A stretch of DNA of 64,000 nucleotides from Sva-07 sp963747375 (GTDB taxonomy: Bacteria; Actinomycetota; Acidimicrobiia; Acidimicrobiales; Ilumatobacteraceae), in the NCBI GenBank assembly GCA_963747375.1, contig CAVVFL010000014.1, positions 310,001-374,000 on the forward strand, written 5' to 3'. Each line of letters opens with the position of its first letter. The stretch's first letter is position 1. Made by a program: the position numbers and the translations under genes. A model generated the notes under the pieces. It had not been told where the DNA came from and ran no database searches. It worked only from the letters and a program-made list of their open reading frames with translations. Positions 38,532-46,000 of this stretch are shown here, one piece after another.

Positions 38532-38813
38532 TCACTTCGCGTTCAGGGCGGACTTGAGCGTCGAGCTGGCGGTGAACTTCATCGCCGTCGACGCCTTGAT
38601 CTGCACCGGTGCACCAGTCTGCGGGTTGCGGCCGGTACGGGCGCTGCGCTGGGTGGTGCTGAACGAGCCGAAGCCCGGCCATGCGACCTTCTCACCCGAC
38701 TTGGTAGAGGCGACGACGTGATCGAAGAACGCGCCAAGAGTGCGCTCTGCGTCTGCCTTCGACACACCAGCGGCGTCTGCCACTGCGTCAATCAGTTCTG
38801 CTTTGGTTGCCAT
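38532..38813 (-). CDS. HU-family nucleoid protein, 93 aa
   Basis: Intact HU/IHF-type DNA-bending protein: MATKAELIDAVADAAGVSKA, GAFFDHVVASTKSGEKVAWP, the signature GFGSFSTTQRSARTGRNPQTG and the C-terminal TSSTLKSALNAK-type helix. Actinobacterial HupB normally continues into a Lys-rich tail in the same polypeptide; here a stop follows NAK and the tail is a separate gene 4 nt later. AAAGAGGA lies upstream of the ATG as a ribosome-binding site. Expected to be abundant and nucleoid-bound. Confidence 0.93.
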   Translation of the reverse strand: MATKAELIDAVADAAGVSKADAERTLGAFFDHVVASTKSGEKVAWPGFGSFSTTQRSARTGRNPQTGAPVQIKASTAMKFTASSTLKSALNAK

Positions 38814-39091
38814 GAGTCCTCTTTCGGATGGGTGTTGCGTTGCTGTTCACCCCGGTGGATCACACCGAGACCGACCCCACCGTTTCCGGCGGGATGTGTC
38901 CATGAGACCGACGTGAGCACCCGTTGTTCAAGCACCCAACCATTTGCATCTGCAACGACCTTGTCCGTTGAGCCTTGCCGGTATTGGAAATCTTCGGATC
39001 CACCATGGCGCGCGACGGCTGCGCTAGAACATCCGTCGTTGGGTACGACATCCGTTTCAGAGCACATACACGAGGCTTCCGCCAAGGAGTG
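38814..39091. other. Intergenic region between divergent HU and PhoH genes (278 bp)
   Basis: No coding frame, RNA gene or strong hairpin is visible. It must hold both divergent promoters, but I cannot single out convincing -35/-10 pairs. An AAAGAGGA sits before HU and an AAGGAG at 39084-39089 before phoH, so both mRNAs appear to have leaders, unlike many genes here. Confidence 0.5.
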
Positions 39092-40501
39092 ATGGTGACC
39101 GACCTGCTTCCGTCCGCTGGCGTTCCGACCCCTGATGCCGATCACGCATCATCGGGTCACGACCGGACGAAGGGAGGCCAACGAACTCGGCTCGTCGTCG
39201 ACACCTCCGTGCTGATCGCCGATCCGACCTGCGTGCTCGAGTTCGTCGACGCCGATGTCGTGATACCGCTGACGGTGGTGGAGGAACTCGACGGGTTGAA
39301 GAGCCGTGTCGACGACGTCGGTCGAGCGGCCCGAACCGCTCTGCGCACCCTCGAGGAACTCCGGGTGGCCCACGGCGGCTCGCTCGCCAAGCCGGTTCCC
39401 ACCGGCAACGGCACCGCCACGTTGCAGATCGAGATCAACAACATCCGCAAACACCTCCTCGTCGAGCACGGCCTCGATCCGGCGGTGCCCGACAACCGCA
39501 TCATCGGCGCCGCCATCGGCCAATCCGACTTCGGCCCGACCACGATGATCAGCAACGACGCCGCACTGCGCATCAAGGCGGCGCACCTCGGTGTCGATGC
39601 CGCCGAACACCGCCTCACCCGGTCGGACCGCCAGAACGCTGCCGTGGGATGGTCCACGCTCGAGGCGCCGTACGAGGCGATCGACTGCCTGTACGCCGCC
39701 GGCGCCATCGCCATCGATGCGATCACGACCGACAGCGCCGTCGAGTTCACCGAGAACGAGTTCGCCGTGCTCCGGTCGGGTTCGCAGTCGGCGCTGGTGC
39801 GCGCCGTCGACGACGAGTTCGTCCTGCTGTCGCAACACACGCCCGAGGCCTGGGGTCTGCGTCCACGCAGCAAGGAGCAGCGGTTCGCTCTCGAACTGCT
39901 GCTCGATCCCGACATCGCCGTGATCGCGCTCGACGGACGGGCGGGAACCGGCAAGACCATCCTCGCCATCGCGGCCGGCCTCGAGCAGGTCGTCGAGCAC
40001 GCCCGGTACGAGCGCCTCGCCGTGTACCGACCGCTGGTCCCGGTCGGGCGAGCCGACGTGGGATTCCTGCCAGGCGGGCTCGACGAGAAGCTCGACCCGT
40101 GGATGGCCGCCATCCACGACGCGGTCGTCGCGCTGACCGACCGCGGCAGCATCAAGGACGCTCGCGACATGGTCGACGAACTGACCAGCCGCGGCCAGTT
40201 GTCACTCGAGTCGGTCACCTTCCTGCGGGGGCGGTCGCTCCAGCGTCAGTTCGTGGTGATCGACGAGGCCCAGAACCTCGAGCCGACCACGCTGCGCACG
40301 ATTCTCACCCGCGTCGGCGACGGCACGAAGGTGATCTTCACCGGCGACACCAGCCAGATCGATGCGCCGTACCTCGGCGAGTCGAACAACGCCCTGAGCG
40401 TGCTGACCTCGGCGTTCGGCGGCCAGCAGTGCTTCGGGCACATCACGCTGACGGCGTGCGAACGCAGCGACGTCGCCAGCCTCGCCGCCGAACTCCTCTG
40501 A
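39092..40501 (+). CDS. PIN-PhoH protein (PhoH2-type RNA helicase/ribonuclease)
   Basis: Intact, about 469 aa. N-terminal PIN domain (about 30-170): TRLVVDTSVLIADPTCVLE, VVIPLTVVEELDGLKSR, VPDNRIIGAAIGQ and the acidic TTMISNDAALRIKAA. C-terminal PhoH ATPase (about 265-469): Walker A ALDGRAGTGKTILAIA, VYRPLVPVGRADVGFLPG, Walker B QFVVIDEAQNLEPTTLRTIL and KVIFTGDTSQIDAPYLG. Such fusions unwind and cut RNA and have been described as toxin-like or RNA-turnover factors. AAGGAG precedes ATG 39092 by 2 nt and GTG 39095 by 5 nt, so GTG 39095 may be the real start. Confidence 0.9.
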   Translation: MVTDLLPSAGVPTPDADHASSGHDRTKGGQRTRLVVDTSVLIADPTCVLEFVDADVVIPLTVVEELDGLKSRVDDVGRAARTALRTLEELRVAHGGSLAKPVPTGNGTATLQIEINNIRKHLLVEHGLDPAVPDNRIIGAAIGQSDFGPTTMISNDAALRIKAAHLGVDAAEHRLTRSDRQNAAVGWSTLEAPYEAIDCLYAAGAIAIDAITTDSAVEFTENEFAVLRSGSQSALVRAVDDEFVLLSQHTPEAWGLRPRSKEQRFALELLLDPDIAVIALDGRAGTGKTILAIAAGLEQVVEHARYERLAVYRPLVPVGRADVGFLPGGLDEKLDPWMAAIHDAVVALTDRGSIKDARDMVDELTSRGQLSLESVTFLRGRSLQRQFVVIDEAQNLEPTTLRTILTRVGDGTKVIFTGDTSQIDAPYLGESNNALSVLTSAFGGQQCFGHITLTACERSDVASLAAELL

Positions 40502-40531
40502 TCCGGCTCCGACCCCTCGTGCGCTCGACGT

Positions 40532-40558
40532 GACGATGGGTGTCTGACCCACATCGTC
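40532..40558. terminator. Hairpin with GTCTGACCC core downstream of phoH
   Basis: GACGATG...CATCGTC arms enclose GGGT-GTCTG-ACCC, 30 bp after the phoH stop. Related to the hairpins at 23573 and 63718. Confidence 0.45.
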
Positions 40559-40561
40559 GGA

Positions 40562-40585
40562 TTCGATTTTCTTCGATGTTTCGAT
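40562..40585 (+). promoter_or_regulatory. Three TTCGAT direct repeats upstream of the whiB promoter
   Basis: TTCGAT occurs at 40562-40567, 40572-40577 and 40580-40585, with starts 10 and 8 bp apart and the last copy 7 bp before the -35. The spacing near one helical turn suggests an operator; the binder is unknown. Confidence 0.35.
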
Positions 40586-40592
40586 GATCCGG

Positions 40593-40621
40593 TTGCGGCG
40601 TCGGCGCCGAACATTTAGTGT
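40593..40621 (+). promoter_or_regulatory. Putative promoter of whiB (TTGCGG - 17 bp - TAGTGT)
   Basis: -35 TTGCGG at 40593-40598, 17-bp spacer, -10 TAGTGT at 40616-40621, predicting a leader of about 60 nt before ATG 40688 with GAAAGGGA as ribosome-binding site. Confidence 0.55.
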
Positions 40622-40687
40622 TAAATCGAGCGACGGCGGGCCTGCCCCCCGGCCCACCGTCGCTCCCAGCACGAAAGGGAAGCCGCC

Positions 40688-41002
40688 ATGGCCGTTGCCG
40701 AGCTGTACGAATTCGACATGCCGCCGATCGAGAGTTGGCAGGATCTCGCGGCGTGCAAAGGGCGAACGAAACTCTTCTTCCCACCCAAGGCCGAGCGTCC
40801 GCAGGCCCGTGCTCGTCGTGAGGCAAAGGCCCAGAAGCTGTGCGCCGAATGCCCGGTCTACGACGAGTGCCGGATCTTCGCCCGCTCACACCGCGAGTAC
40901 GGCTACTGGGGTGGTGAGTCCGAGGAGGACCGCCACCTCGCCGGGTTCACCGTGTCTGCCCCGATCGGGGTCCGCGCCCGCTTGCAGCACGAAGCGAGCT
41001 GA
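40688..41002 (+). CDS. WhiB-family iron-sulfur transcription factor
   Basis: Intact 104-aa protein with the four Fe-S cysteines: DLAACKG (Cys 23) and KLCAECPVYDEC (three), followed by the GYWGGESEEDR turn typical of the family. WhiB proteins bind a [4Fe-4S] cluster, contact the housekeeping sigma factor and act as redox- or NO-responsive regulators of development or stress genes. It is a single gene with its own promoter and a possible upstream operator. The closest subgroup (WhiB1/WhiB2-like) cannot be fixed by eye. Confidence 0.93.
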   Translation: MAVAELYEFDMPPIESWQDLAACKGRTKLFFPPKAERPQARARREAKAQKLCAECPVYDECRIFARSHREYGYWGGESEEDRHLAGFTVSAPIGVRARLQHEAS

Positions 41003-41059
41003 CCGCGCCGGGCGCCATCCCTGGGCCGGGTGGCACTGCCGGCTGTGACACCCACTGTC

Positions 41060-41065
41060 TAGGGT
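41060..41065 (+). promoter_or_regulatory. Putative leaderless -10 (TAGGGT) for the exonuclease
   Basis: TAGGGT ends 7 nt before GTG 41073 and overlaps the in-frame GTG at 41064, so it favours the downstream start. Confidence 0.5.
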
Positions 41066-41072
41066 GGCCGAC

Positions 41073-41648
41073 GTGCCGCTTCCCACGTTCGCCGTCGTCG
41101 ACCTGGAGACGTCCGGGCTGTCGATGCGGCGCCATCGGGTCCTCCAGGTCGGTCTCGTCACCGTCACCTCTGACGGCACCGTCGTCGACGAGTGGTCGAG
41201 CTTCGTCAAGTTGCGTTGGCCACTGCAACGCGTCGGGCCCACCGACATCCACGGCATCACACGACAGCACCTGAAAGACGCCCCACAGCTCCGTGACACG
41301 CTCGATGAGCTGGGCAGACGTCTCCAGGGCTCGATCTTCACCGCCCACAATGCAGCCTTCGACGGCGCATTCCTCGCTCGCGCGAGCCGACGTCGACCCC
41401 CCGACGATCCACTGCGCACCGGCCTCAGCCCGCTGTTGTGCACGTTGCGGATGTCGCGGCGACTCGACCCGGAGCGCGAGCAGTCACACCGCCTCGCCGA
41501 CGTGTGCACCCGCTACGGCATCGTGCTCGATCGACCGCACGATGCGCTGGGCGACGCCACCGCGACCGCCGCGGTCCTCCCCCATCTTCTCGCCGCCCAC
41601 GGCATCACCGACGTCGCGCAGCTCGCGCCGTTCTACGTGTCGCTGTAA
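41073..41648 (+). CDS. DEDDh 3'-5' exonuclease (DNA polymerase III epsilon-like)
   Basis: Intact, 191 aa from GTG 41073. The exonuclease motifs are Exo I FAVVDLETSGLS, Exo II FTAHNAAFDGAFLA, and Exo III HDALGDATATAAVLPHL with the preceding His in EQSHRLADVC-type context. Such proteins proofread or trim DNA or RNA ends; a stand-alone form of this size is common in actinobacteria. Its 3' end overlaps the convergent pafC by 16 nt. Confidence 0.87.
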   Translation: MPLPTFAVVDLETSGLSMRRHRVLQVGLVTVTSDGTVVDEWSSFVKLRWPLQRVGPTDIHGITRQHLKDAPQLRDTLDELGRRLQGSIFTAHNAAFDGAFLARASRRRPPDDPLRTGLSPLLCTLRMSRRLDPEREQSHRLADVCTRYGIVLDRPHDALGDATATAAVLPHLLAAHGITDVAQLAPFYVSL

Positions 41649-42595
41649 CCCGCCAGCATCCGCCGGGCGAGTTCTCCGGCCATCGCTGCGGCCTCCGGGT
41701 CGAGAGCCACGGCGTTCGGGCCGAGCCGGATCAGCAGCTTGGCGAGCCATCGCTCACTGGACACCGGCAGCCGGACTTCGATCCAACCCGGCGGATCCGA
41801 CAGTTCCGTGACGTCGTCGACCGGGTACTCCTCGACGACCCACTGCGCCGGCGGGCCGAGCCGGATCGACGCCCGAGGCACGTCGGCGTCGACGAAGAAC
41901 CGCTCCGGAGCCGTCACCGAGTCATCAGCGCCGATCACGACGCCGGTCGGTTCAGCCGATTCGATGCGGTCGATGCGGAACGTGCGGCGCTCACCCGATC
42001 GATCATCGTCGGCCAGCACATACCAGTGGCCGGAATCGACGAACACGTGCCGGGGCACGATGACCCGCTCGGCGACTTCGTCACGCGCCGGCGTGTAGTA
42101 GCTGATCGACAGCTCCCGACCGGCTGCGGACGCCTCGGCCAGCTCGTCGGCGATCGCCGGGCGGGCGAGATCGATCACGACGCCGGCGGTGTCGTCGGCG
42201 GTGCCGGCGAGCCCGACCTCACCGAGGACGGCGGCCAGCTTGTCGAGCCCGCGGCCGAGCGGGCCATCGGGATCGGCGCCGGGAAGTTCCATCGCTGCCC
42301 GACCGGCCGCGAGCAGTGTGAAACCCTCCGGCGCCGTCAGTCGCAGCGGCCGCGTGAACAGGCGGGGCACGCCGACGTACACCATGCCCTCGTCGACGAA
42401 CACGTCGACCATCTCGTCGACGAACGGTGGCAGCCCGCACATCGCCACGAGCTCGAGATCCTGCTGCACCTGCGCGTCGGTCAGGTCATAGCGTCGGGCG
42501 ACCTCGGCCAGCGGAACCTCGCCGACCTCCATCAACCAGGGCAGCATCACCAGGAGTCGTCGCAGCCGGTCTTCGGCATTGCGCGGTCCGCTCAC
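41633..42595 (-). CDS. pafC: WYL-domain regulator PafC-like
   Basis: 320 aa from GTG 42595, which overlaps the pafB stop by 4 nt. N-terminal winged helix (NAEDRLRRLLVMLPWLMEVG, LAEVARRYDLTDAQVQQDLE), a WYL domain (ELSISYYTPARDEVAERVIV, FVDSGHWYVLADDDRSGERR, FRIDRIESAEPTG) and a C-terminal WCX domain. In mycobacteria PafB and PafC form a heterodimer that switches on most DNA-damage genes independently of LexA/RecA. Assignment rests on domain plan and the tandem arrangement; no proteasome genes are in the window. Confidence 0.85.
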   Translation of the reverse strand: MSGPRNAEDRLRRLLVMLPWLMEVGEVPLAEVARRYDLTDAQVQQDLELVAMCGLPPFVDEMVDVFVDEGMVYVGVPRLFTRPLRLTAPEGFTLLAAGRAAMELPGADPDGPLGRGLDKLAAVLGEVGLAGTADDTAGVVIDLARPAIADELAEASAAGRELSISYYTPARDEVAERVIVPRHVFVDSGHWYVLADDDRSGERRTFRIDRIESAEPTGVVIGADDSVTAPERFFVDADVPRASIRLGPPAQWVVEEYPVDDVTELSDPPGWIEVRLPVSSERWLAKLLIRLGPNAVALDPEAAAMAGELARRMLAGYSDT

Positions 42596-43551
42596 GCCGA
42601 GGCTCCCTTGCCGGCCGCGACCGCCGCCAGCCAGTCCACGATGCCCTCGCGGACGTCGACGGGTTCGAGCACGACGGCATGATCGAGGAGGCCCAGAACC
42701 CACGAGCGGAACGCCGGAAGATTCGACGCCGGGACCGACACCACGATGCCGTCATCGTCGCGGCGGACCACCCGTTCGGCGCCGAGCTCACGCTCGATCG
42801 CTGCGGCTCGAACATGATCGACGCGAACGAGTGCCTGCACGCCGTCGAAGGCATCGTGGCCGATCTCCTTCGGATCGGCTGGAAACGCCGAGCGAGGATC
42901 GAACGATGGCGGTCGTTCATACGAACCCGCCTCCCCGACAGCGATGCCGTCGGGATCCGGGTCGAATCGATCGACACGAAACGTGCGCTGTCCGTCGCGG
43001 TCGTGGTCGTGGCCGATCACGTACCAGAACCCACCGCGCAGCAGGAGGCCCCACGGGTCGAGGCGGCGCGCTTCGCCCCGGTACGAGAACCCGATCGTCG
43101 ATCGACTCGCAACGGCCGCGCGGATGACCGGTAGCTCGGGCCGATCCGGGACGACCGCCGAGACCGACGAGCGCTCCTCACCGAGCGCTCCCCCGAGCTT
43201 CCAGATCGCCTCCCGGCCCGCTGCCGAGCCCGTGCGCACCGCCGCGACGGCCACCTGCAGCGCGCGCATCTCGTCGGGGTCGAGATCGAGATCGGCGAGT
43301 TCATACGCTCGACGGTCGATGCGGTAGACGGTCTGGCCGGCGTACGGCCCGCCACCGACGATCTCGGTCTCGATCGGGACGCCGATGTCGCGGAGCGCCG
43401 CCTTGTCACGTTCGAACGACGCCCGGCGGGCCTGATCGCCTGGCGGATACTGGCCCGAGAGTTCGCCCGCGATCTGCACCAGACTCAAGGCCTGGTTGGT
43501 CTCGAGGAGCAGCGCCAACAGGTTCGTGAGTCGCTCGACCCGATCAACCAC
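42592..43551 (-). CDS. pafB: WYL-domain regulator PafB-like
   Basis: Intact, 319 aa. N-terminal helix-turn-helix VERLTNLLALLLETNQALSL, with FERDKAALRDIGVPIETEIV; WYL domain TIGFSYRGEARRLDPWGLLL, FWYVIGHDHDRDGQRTFRVD and a C-terminal WCX segment ending VLEPVDVREGIVDWLAAV. First gene of the pafBC pair. Partner of PafC in the DNA-damage response of actinobacteria; the effector bound by the WYL domain is thought to be single-stranded DNA. Confidence 0.87.
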   Translation of the reverse strand: MVDRVERLTNLLALLLETNQALSLVQIAGELSGQYPPGDQARRASFERDKAALRDIGVPIETEIVGGGPYAGQTVYRIDRRAYELADLDLDPDEMRALQVAVAAVRTGSAAGREAIWKLGGALGEERSSVSAVVPDRPELPVIRAAVASRSTIGFSYRGEARRLDPWGLLLRGGFWYVIGHDHDRDGQRTFRVDRFDPDPDGIAVGEAGSYERPPSFDPRSAFPADPKEIGHDAFDGVQALVRVDHVRAAAIERELGAERVVRRDDDGIVVSVPASNLPAFRSWVLGLLDHAVVLEPVDVREGIVDWLAAVAAGKGASA

Positions 43552-43566
43552 GCGTCACACTCGTCG

Positions 43567-43968
43567 TCACGTCGCGACGGAGGCGTCGATCGCGTCGCGG
43601 ACCGCGGCGACGACCTCGTCGGCCGAGGCGCCGGGCGTGAGGACCTTGGCGATACCCGTGGCGAGCAACTCGTCGACGTCGTGGTTCGGCACGATGCCGC
43701 CGACGATCACGGGGATGTCGACGCCGCGCTCACGCAGCTTCTCGACCACCAACGGCGCAAGCGTCATGTGCGCGCCCGACAACATCGACAACCCGATCGC
43801 ATCGACGTCTTCGTCGACCGCGGCTGCCGCAACGGTGTCGGGCGTCTGGAACAGGCCGGTGTAGATCACTTCGTAACCGGCGTCGCGCAGGATCCGCGCC
43901 ACGATCTTGACCCCGCGATCGTGCCCATCGAGCCCGACTTTCGCGACGAGAATGCGCTCCCCTGCCAT
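43567..43968 (-). CDS. Cobalamin B12-binding domain protein (methylmalonyl-CoA mutase small-domain-like)
   Basis: Intact 133-aa stand-alone B12 domain: the cobalt-ligating His in KVGLDGHDRGVKIVARILRD (DxHxxG), the SML/GAH segment DAIGLSMLSGAHMTLAP and the GG motif PVIVGGIVPNHDVDELL. In methylmalonyl-CoA and related acyl-CoA mutases this can be a separate small subunit; the catalytic large subunit is not in this window. ATG 43968 has TACAGT 8 nt upstream. Confidence 0.88.
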   Translation of the reverse strand: MAGERILVAKVGLDGHDRGVKIVARILRDAGYEVIYTGLFQTPDTVAAAAVDEDVDAIGLSMLSGAHMTLAPLVVEKLRERGVDIPVIVGGIVPNHDVDELLATGIAKVLTPGASADEVVAAVRDAIDASVAT

Positions 43969-43976
43969 CAGCGACG

Positions 43977-43982
43977 ACTGTA
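43977..43982 (-). promoter_or_regulatory. Putative leaderless -10 (TACAGT) for the B12-binding gene
   Basis: TACAGT on the minus strand ends 8 nt before ATG 43968. Confidence 0.5.
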
Positions 43983-44000
43983 CCCATCCCCCACCCACCC

Positions 44001-44063
44001 CCACCCCGAAATTCGGAGCGGATCGTGCGCTCAGCGCACGCTTGGCTCCGAATTTCAGGGTGG
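44001..44063 (-). terminator. Long intergenic palindrome, copy 1 (GAAATTCGGAG family)
   Basis: 19-nt arms 44001-44019 and 44045-44063 pair except for one position, which is a U-G wobble in minus-strand RNA. An inner stem GTGCGCT (44025-44031) pairs with AGCGCAC (44033-44039) and a 5 x 5 internal loop separates the two stems. It starts 18 bp after the aldehyde dehydrogenase stop and precedes the promoter of the B12 gene, so it is well placed as a terminator. Copy 2 is at 45915. Confidence 0.7.
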
Positions 44064-44080
44064 GGGTCAGGACGGGTCGA

Positions 44081-45500
44081 TCAGAGTTGCAGCGACTTGG
44101 TCTGGAGGAACTCCTCGATGCCGTACGGGCCGTTCTCGCGTCCGTAACCGGACTGCTTGTAGCCGCCGAACGGCGCGGCGATGTTGAACGAGCCACCGTT
44201 CACGTCGACCGCACCGGTGCGCATCCGACGGGCCACCGCGATCGCCCGTTCCTGATCGGCCGACCACACGCCGCCGGACAGCCCGTACAGGCTGTCGTTG
44301 GCGATGCGCACGGCGTCGTCGTCGTCGTCGTAGCCGATGATGACGAGCACCGGTCCGAAGATCTCTTCCTGCGCGACGGTCATGTCGTTGGTGACGTTGG
44401 CCAGCACGGTCGGCTTGACGAAGTAGCCGGTCTCGTGGCCCTCGGGCTTGCCGAGACCACCAGCGGCGACGACGGCGCCTTCGTCGATGCCCTTCTGGAT
44501 GTAGCCCTGCACGCGGTCCCACTGGGCCTGCGAGATCAGCGGCCCGAGATGCATGCCCTCCTTGGCCGGGTCGTCGACCGGCATGTTCTCGGCTGCTGCC
44601 GCAGCGATCGCAACGGCCTCGTCGTAGCGGCTGTTCGGCACCAGCATGCGGGTGTGGGCGGTGCAGGTCTGGCCCGAGTTGAGGTAGCAGGCGAAGAGCC
44701 CCTTGGGGATGACTGCGGCGAGGTCGGCGTCGTCGAGGATGATGTTCGCCGACTTGCCGCCCAGTTCCAGCGCAACCCTCTTGACACTGCCGGCCGCGGC
44801 CGCGGCAACCTGCTTGCCGGCGCGGGTGGAGCCGGTGAAGCTCACCATGTCGACGTCCGGATGCTCGGAGATCGCCGCTCCGACGACGGGGCCGGTGCCG
44901 GTGACCAGGTTGAAGACGCCGGCCGGGAGACCGATCTCGTGGACGATCTCGGCGAGGATGAACGCATTCAGCGGTGCGACCTCGGACGGCTTGAGCACGA
45001 AGGTGCAGCCGGCGGCCAGTGCGCCTCCGAGCTTGCAGATGATCTGGTGGAGCGGGTAGTTCCACGGGGTGATCGCACCGACGACGCCGACCGGCTCCTT
45101 CACGACGAGGCTGTTGCCGATGCGTCTCTTCGAACTCGAAGGAGTCGAGCAGCGTTGCGTAGGTCTGCATGTTGCCGGCAGGCAGGCCGGCCTGGATCAT
45201 GGTCGACCATGTGATCGGCATGCCGACCTCGCCGGCGATGACCTCGGCGATCTCCGGCGAACGCGCCTGCAGCGCCTCGTTGAGGCGGATCATGTACTTC
45301 TGGCGCTCCTCGACCGGCGTTGCGGCCCAGCCCTCGAACGCTCGGCGAGCGGCGGCGACGGCCTTGTCGACGTCGCTCGCAGTGCCCTCGGGGATCGAAC
45401 CCATCACCTGTTCGGTACCGGCGTTGATGACCTCGATTCGACCTGTTCCGTCAGAGGGGACCCAGGCACCGTCGATGTAGATGTTGGAGTAGTCGCGCAT
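44081..45500 (-). CDS. NAD(P)-dependent aldehyde dehydrogenase (one frameshift)
   Basis: About 473 aa from ATG 45500 (MRDYSNIYIDGAWVP). Reading through a slip near 45120 gives the standard motifs: ITPWNYPLHQIICKLGGALA, the NAD loop SFTGSTRAGKQVAAAAAG, the general-base Glu in RVALELGGKSANIIL, the catalytic Cys in YLNSGQTCTAHTRML, and EEIFGPVLVIIGYDDDDDAV. It oxidises an aldehyde to the acid; the substrate class cannot be read. Single-gene unit ended by a large palindrome. Confidence 0.88.
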
Positions 45501-45583
45501 CCACTCAGTCTGACGCATCCAGGTGTCAGCGCTGCAACCGAGCGATCGGCCGGGCCTGTCCGAAACCCGCGGGAACGGCGATC

Positions 45584-45856
45584 TCAGCTGAGCTTCATGA
45601 ACAGGCGCTCGAGCTCGTCGGCATCCATGTCAGGCGCGGCATCGGAGTCGGGGTCGGCCGTCGCGCAATGACGCATGCCGGCGACGACGAGGCGGTAGCC
45701 GACCCGGTCGAGCGCGGCCTTGCACGCCGAGAGCTGCGTCACGATGTCGCGACAGTCCTGGCCCTCTTCGATCATCCGCTGGATGCCGCGCACCTGGCCC
45801 TCGAGACGGCGCAGGCGGTTCACGACATCGTCGTTGACTTCCTCGGGAAATCGCAT
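45584..45856 (-). CDS. CsoR/FrmR-family repressor with Cys-Cys but no His ligand
   Basis: Intact 90-aa all-helical protein: RLRRLEGQVRGIQRMIEEGQ, DCRDIVTQLSACKAALDRVG and YRLVVAGMRHCATADPD. The family Cys in DCRDI and in RHC are present, but the copper-ligand His of CsoR (four residues before the second Cys) is replaced by Gly. This C-x-C pattern recalls persulfide-sensing CstR rather than copper-sensing CsoR. An acidic tail (MDADELERLF) follows. TACGCT lies 6 nt upstream of ATG 45856. No copper or sulfide gene is adjacent. Confidence 0.8.
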   Translation of the reverse strand: MRFPEEVNDDVVNRLRRLEGQVRGIQRMIEEGQDCRDIVTQLSACKAALDRVGYRLVVAGMRHCATADPDSDAAPDMDADELERLFMKLS

Positions 45857-45862
45857 GCACAC

Positions 45863-45868
45863 AGCGTA
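45863..45868 (-). promoter_or_regulatory. Putative leaderless -10 (TACGCT) for the CsoR-family gene
   Basis: TACGCT on the minus strand ends 6 nt before ATG 45856. Confidence 0.5.
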
Positions 45869-45914
45869 CCCCTCCCGGTATCCATCCCCCGGAACCTCCC
45901 CCAACCCGAAAACC

Positions 45915-45969
45915 CCCGAAATTCGGAGTCATCCTTGCGCTGAGCGCAAGGATGACTCCGAATTTCGGG
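45915..45969 (-). terminator. Perfect 27-bp palindrome, copy 2 (GAAATTCGGAG family)
   Basis: Arms 45915-45941 and 45943-45969 are perfectly complementary over 27 bp around a single G. It lies 31 bp after the pgi stop and upstream of the CsoR-family promoter. Compared with copy 1, several arm bases differ but remain paired (GAGC/GCTC versus GAGT/ACTC). Confidence 0.75.
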
Positions 45970-46000
45970 TGGTGTGCGGTCGGTTGTCGGTGGGGGTGGG

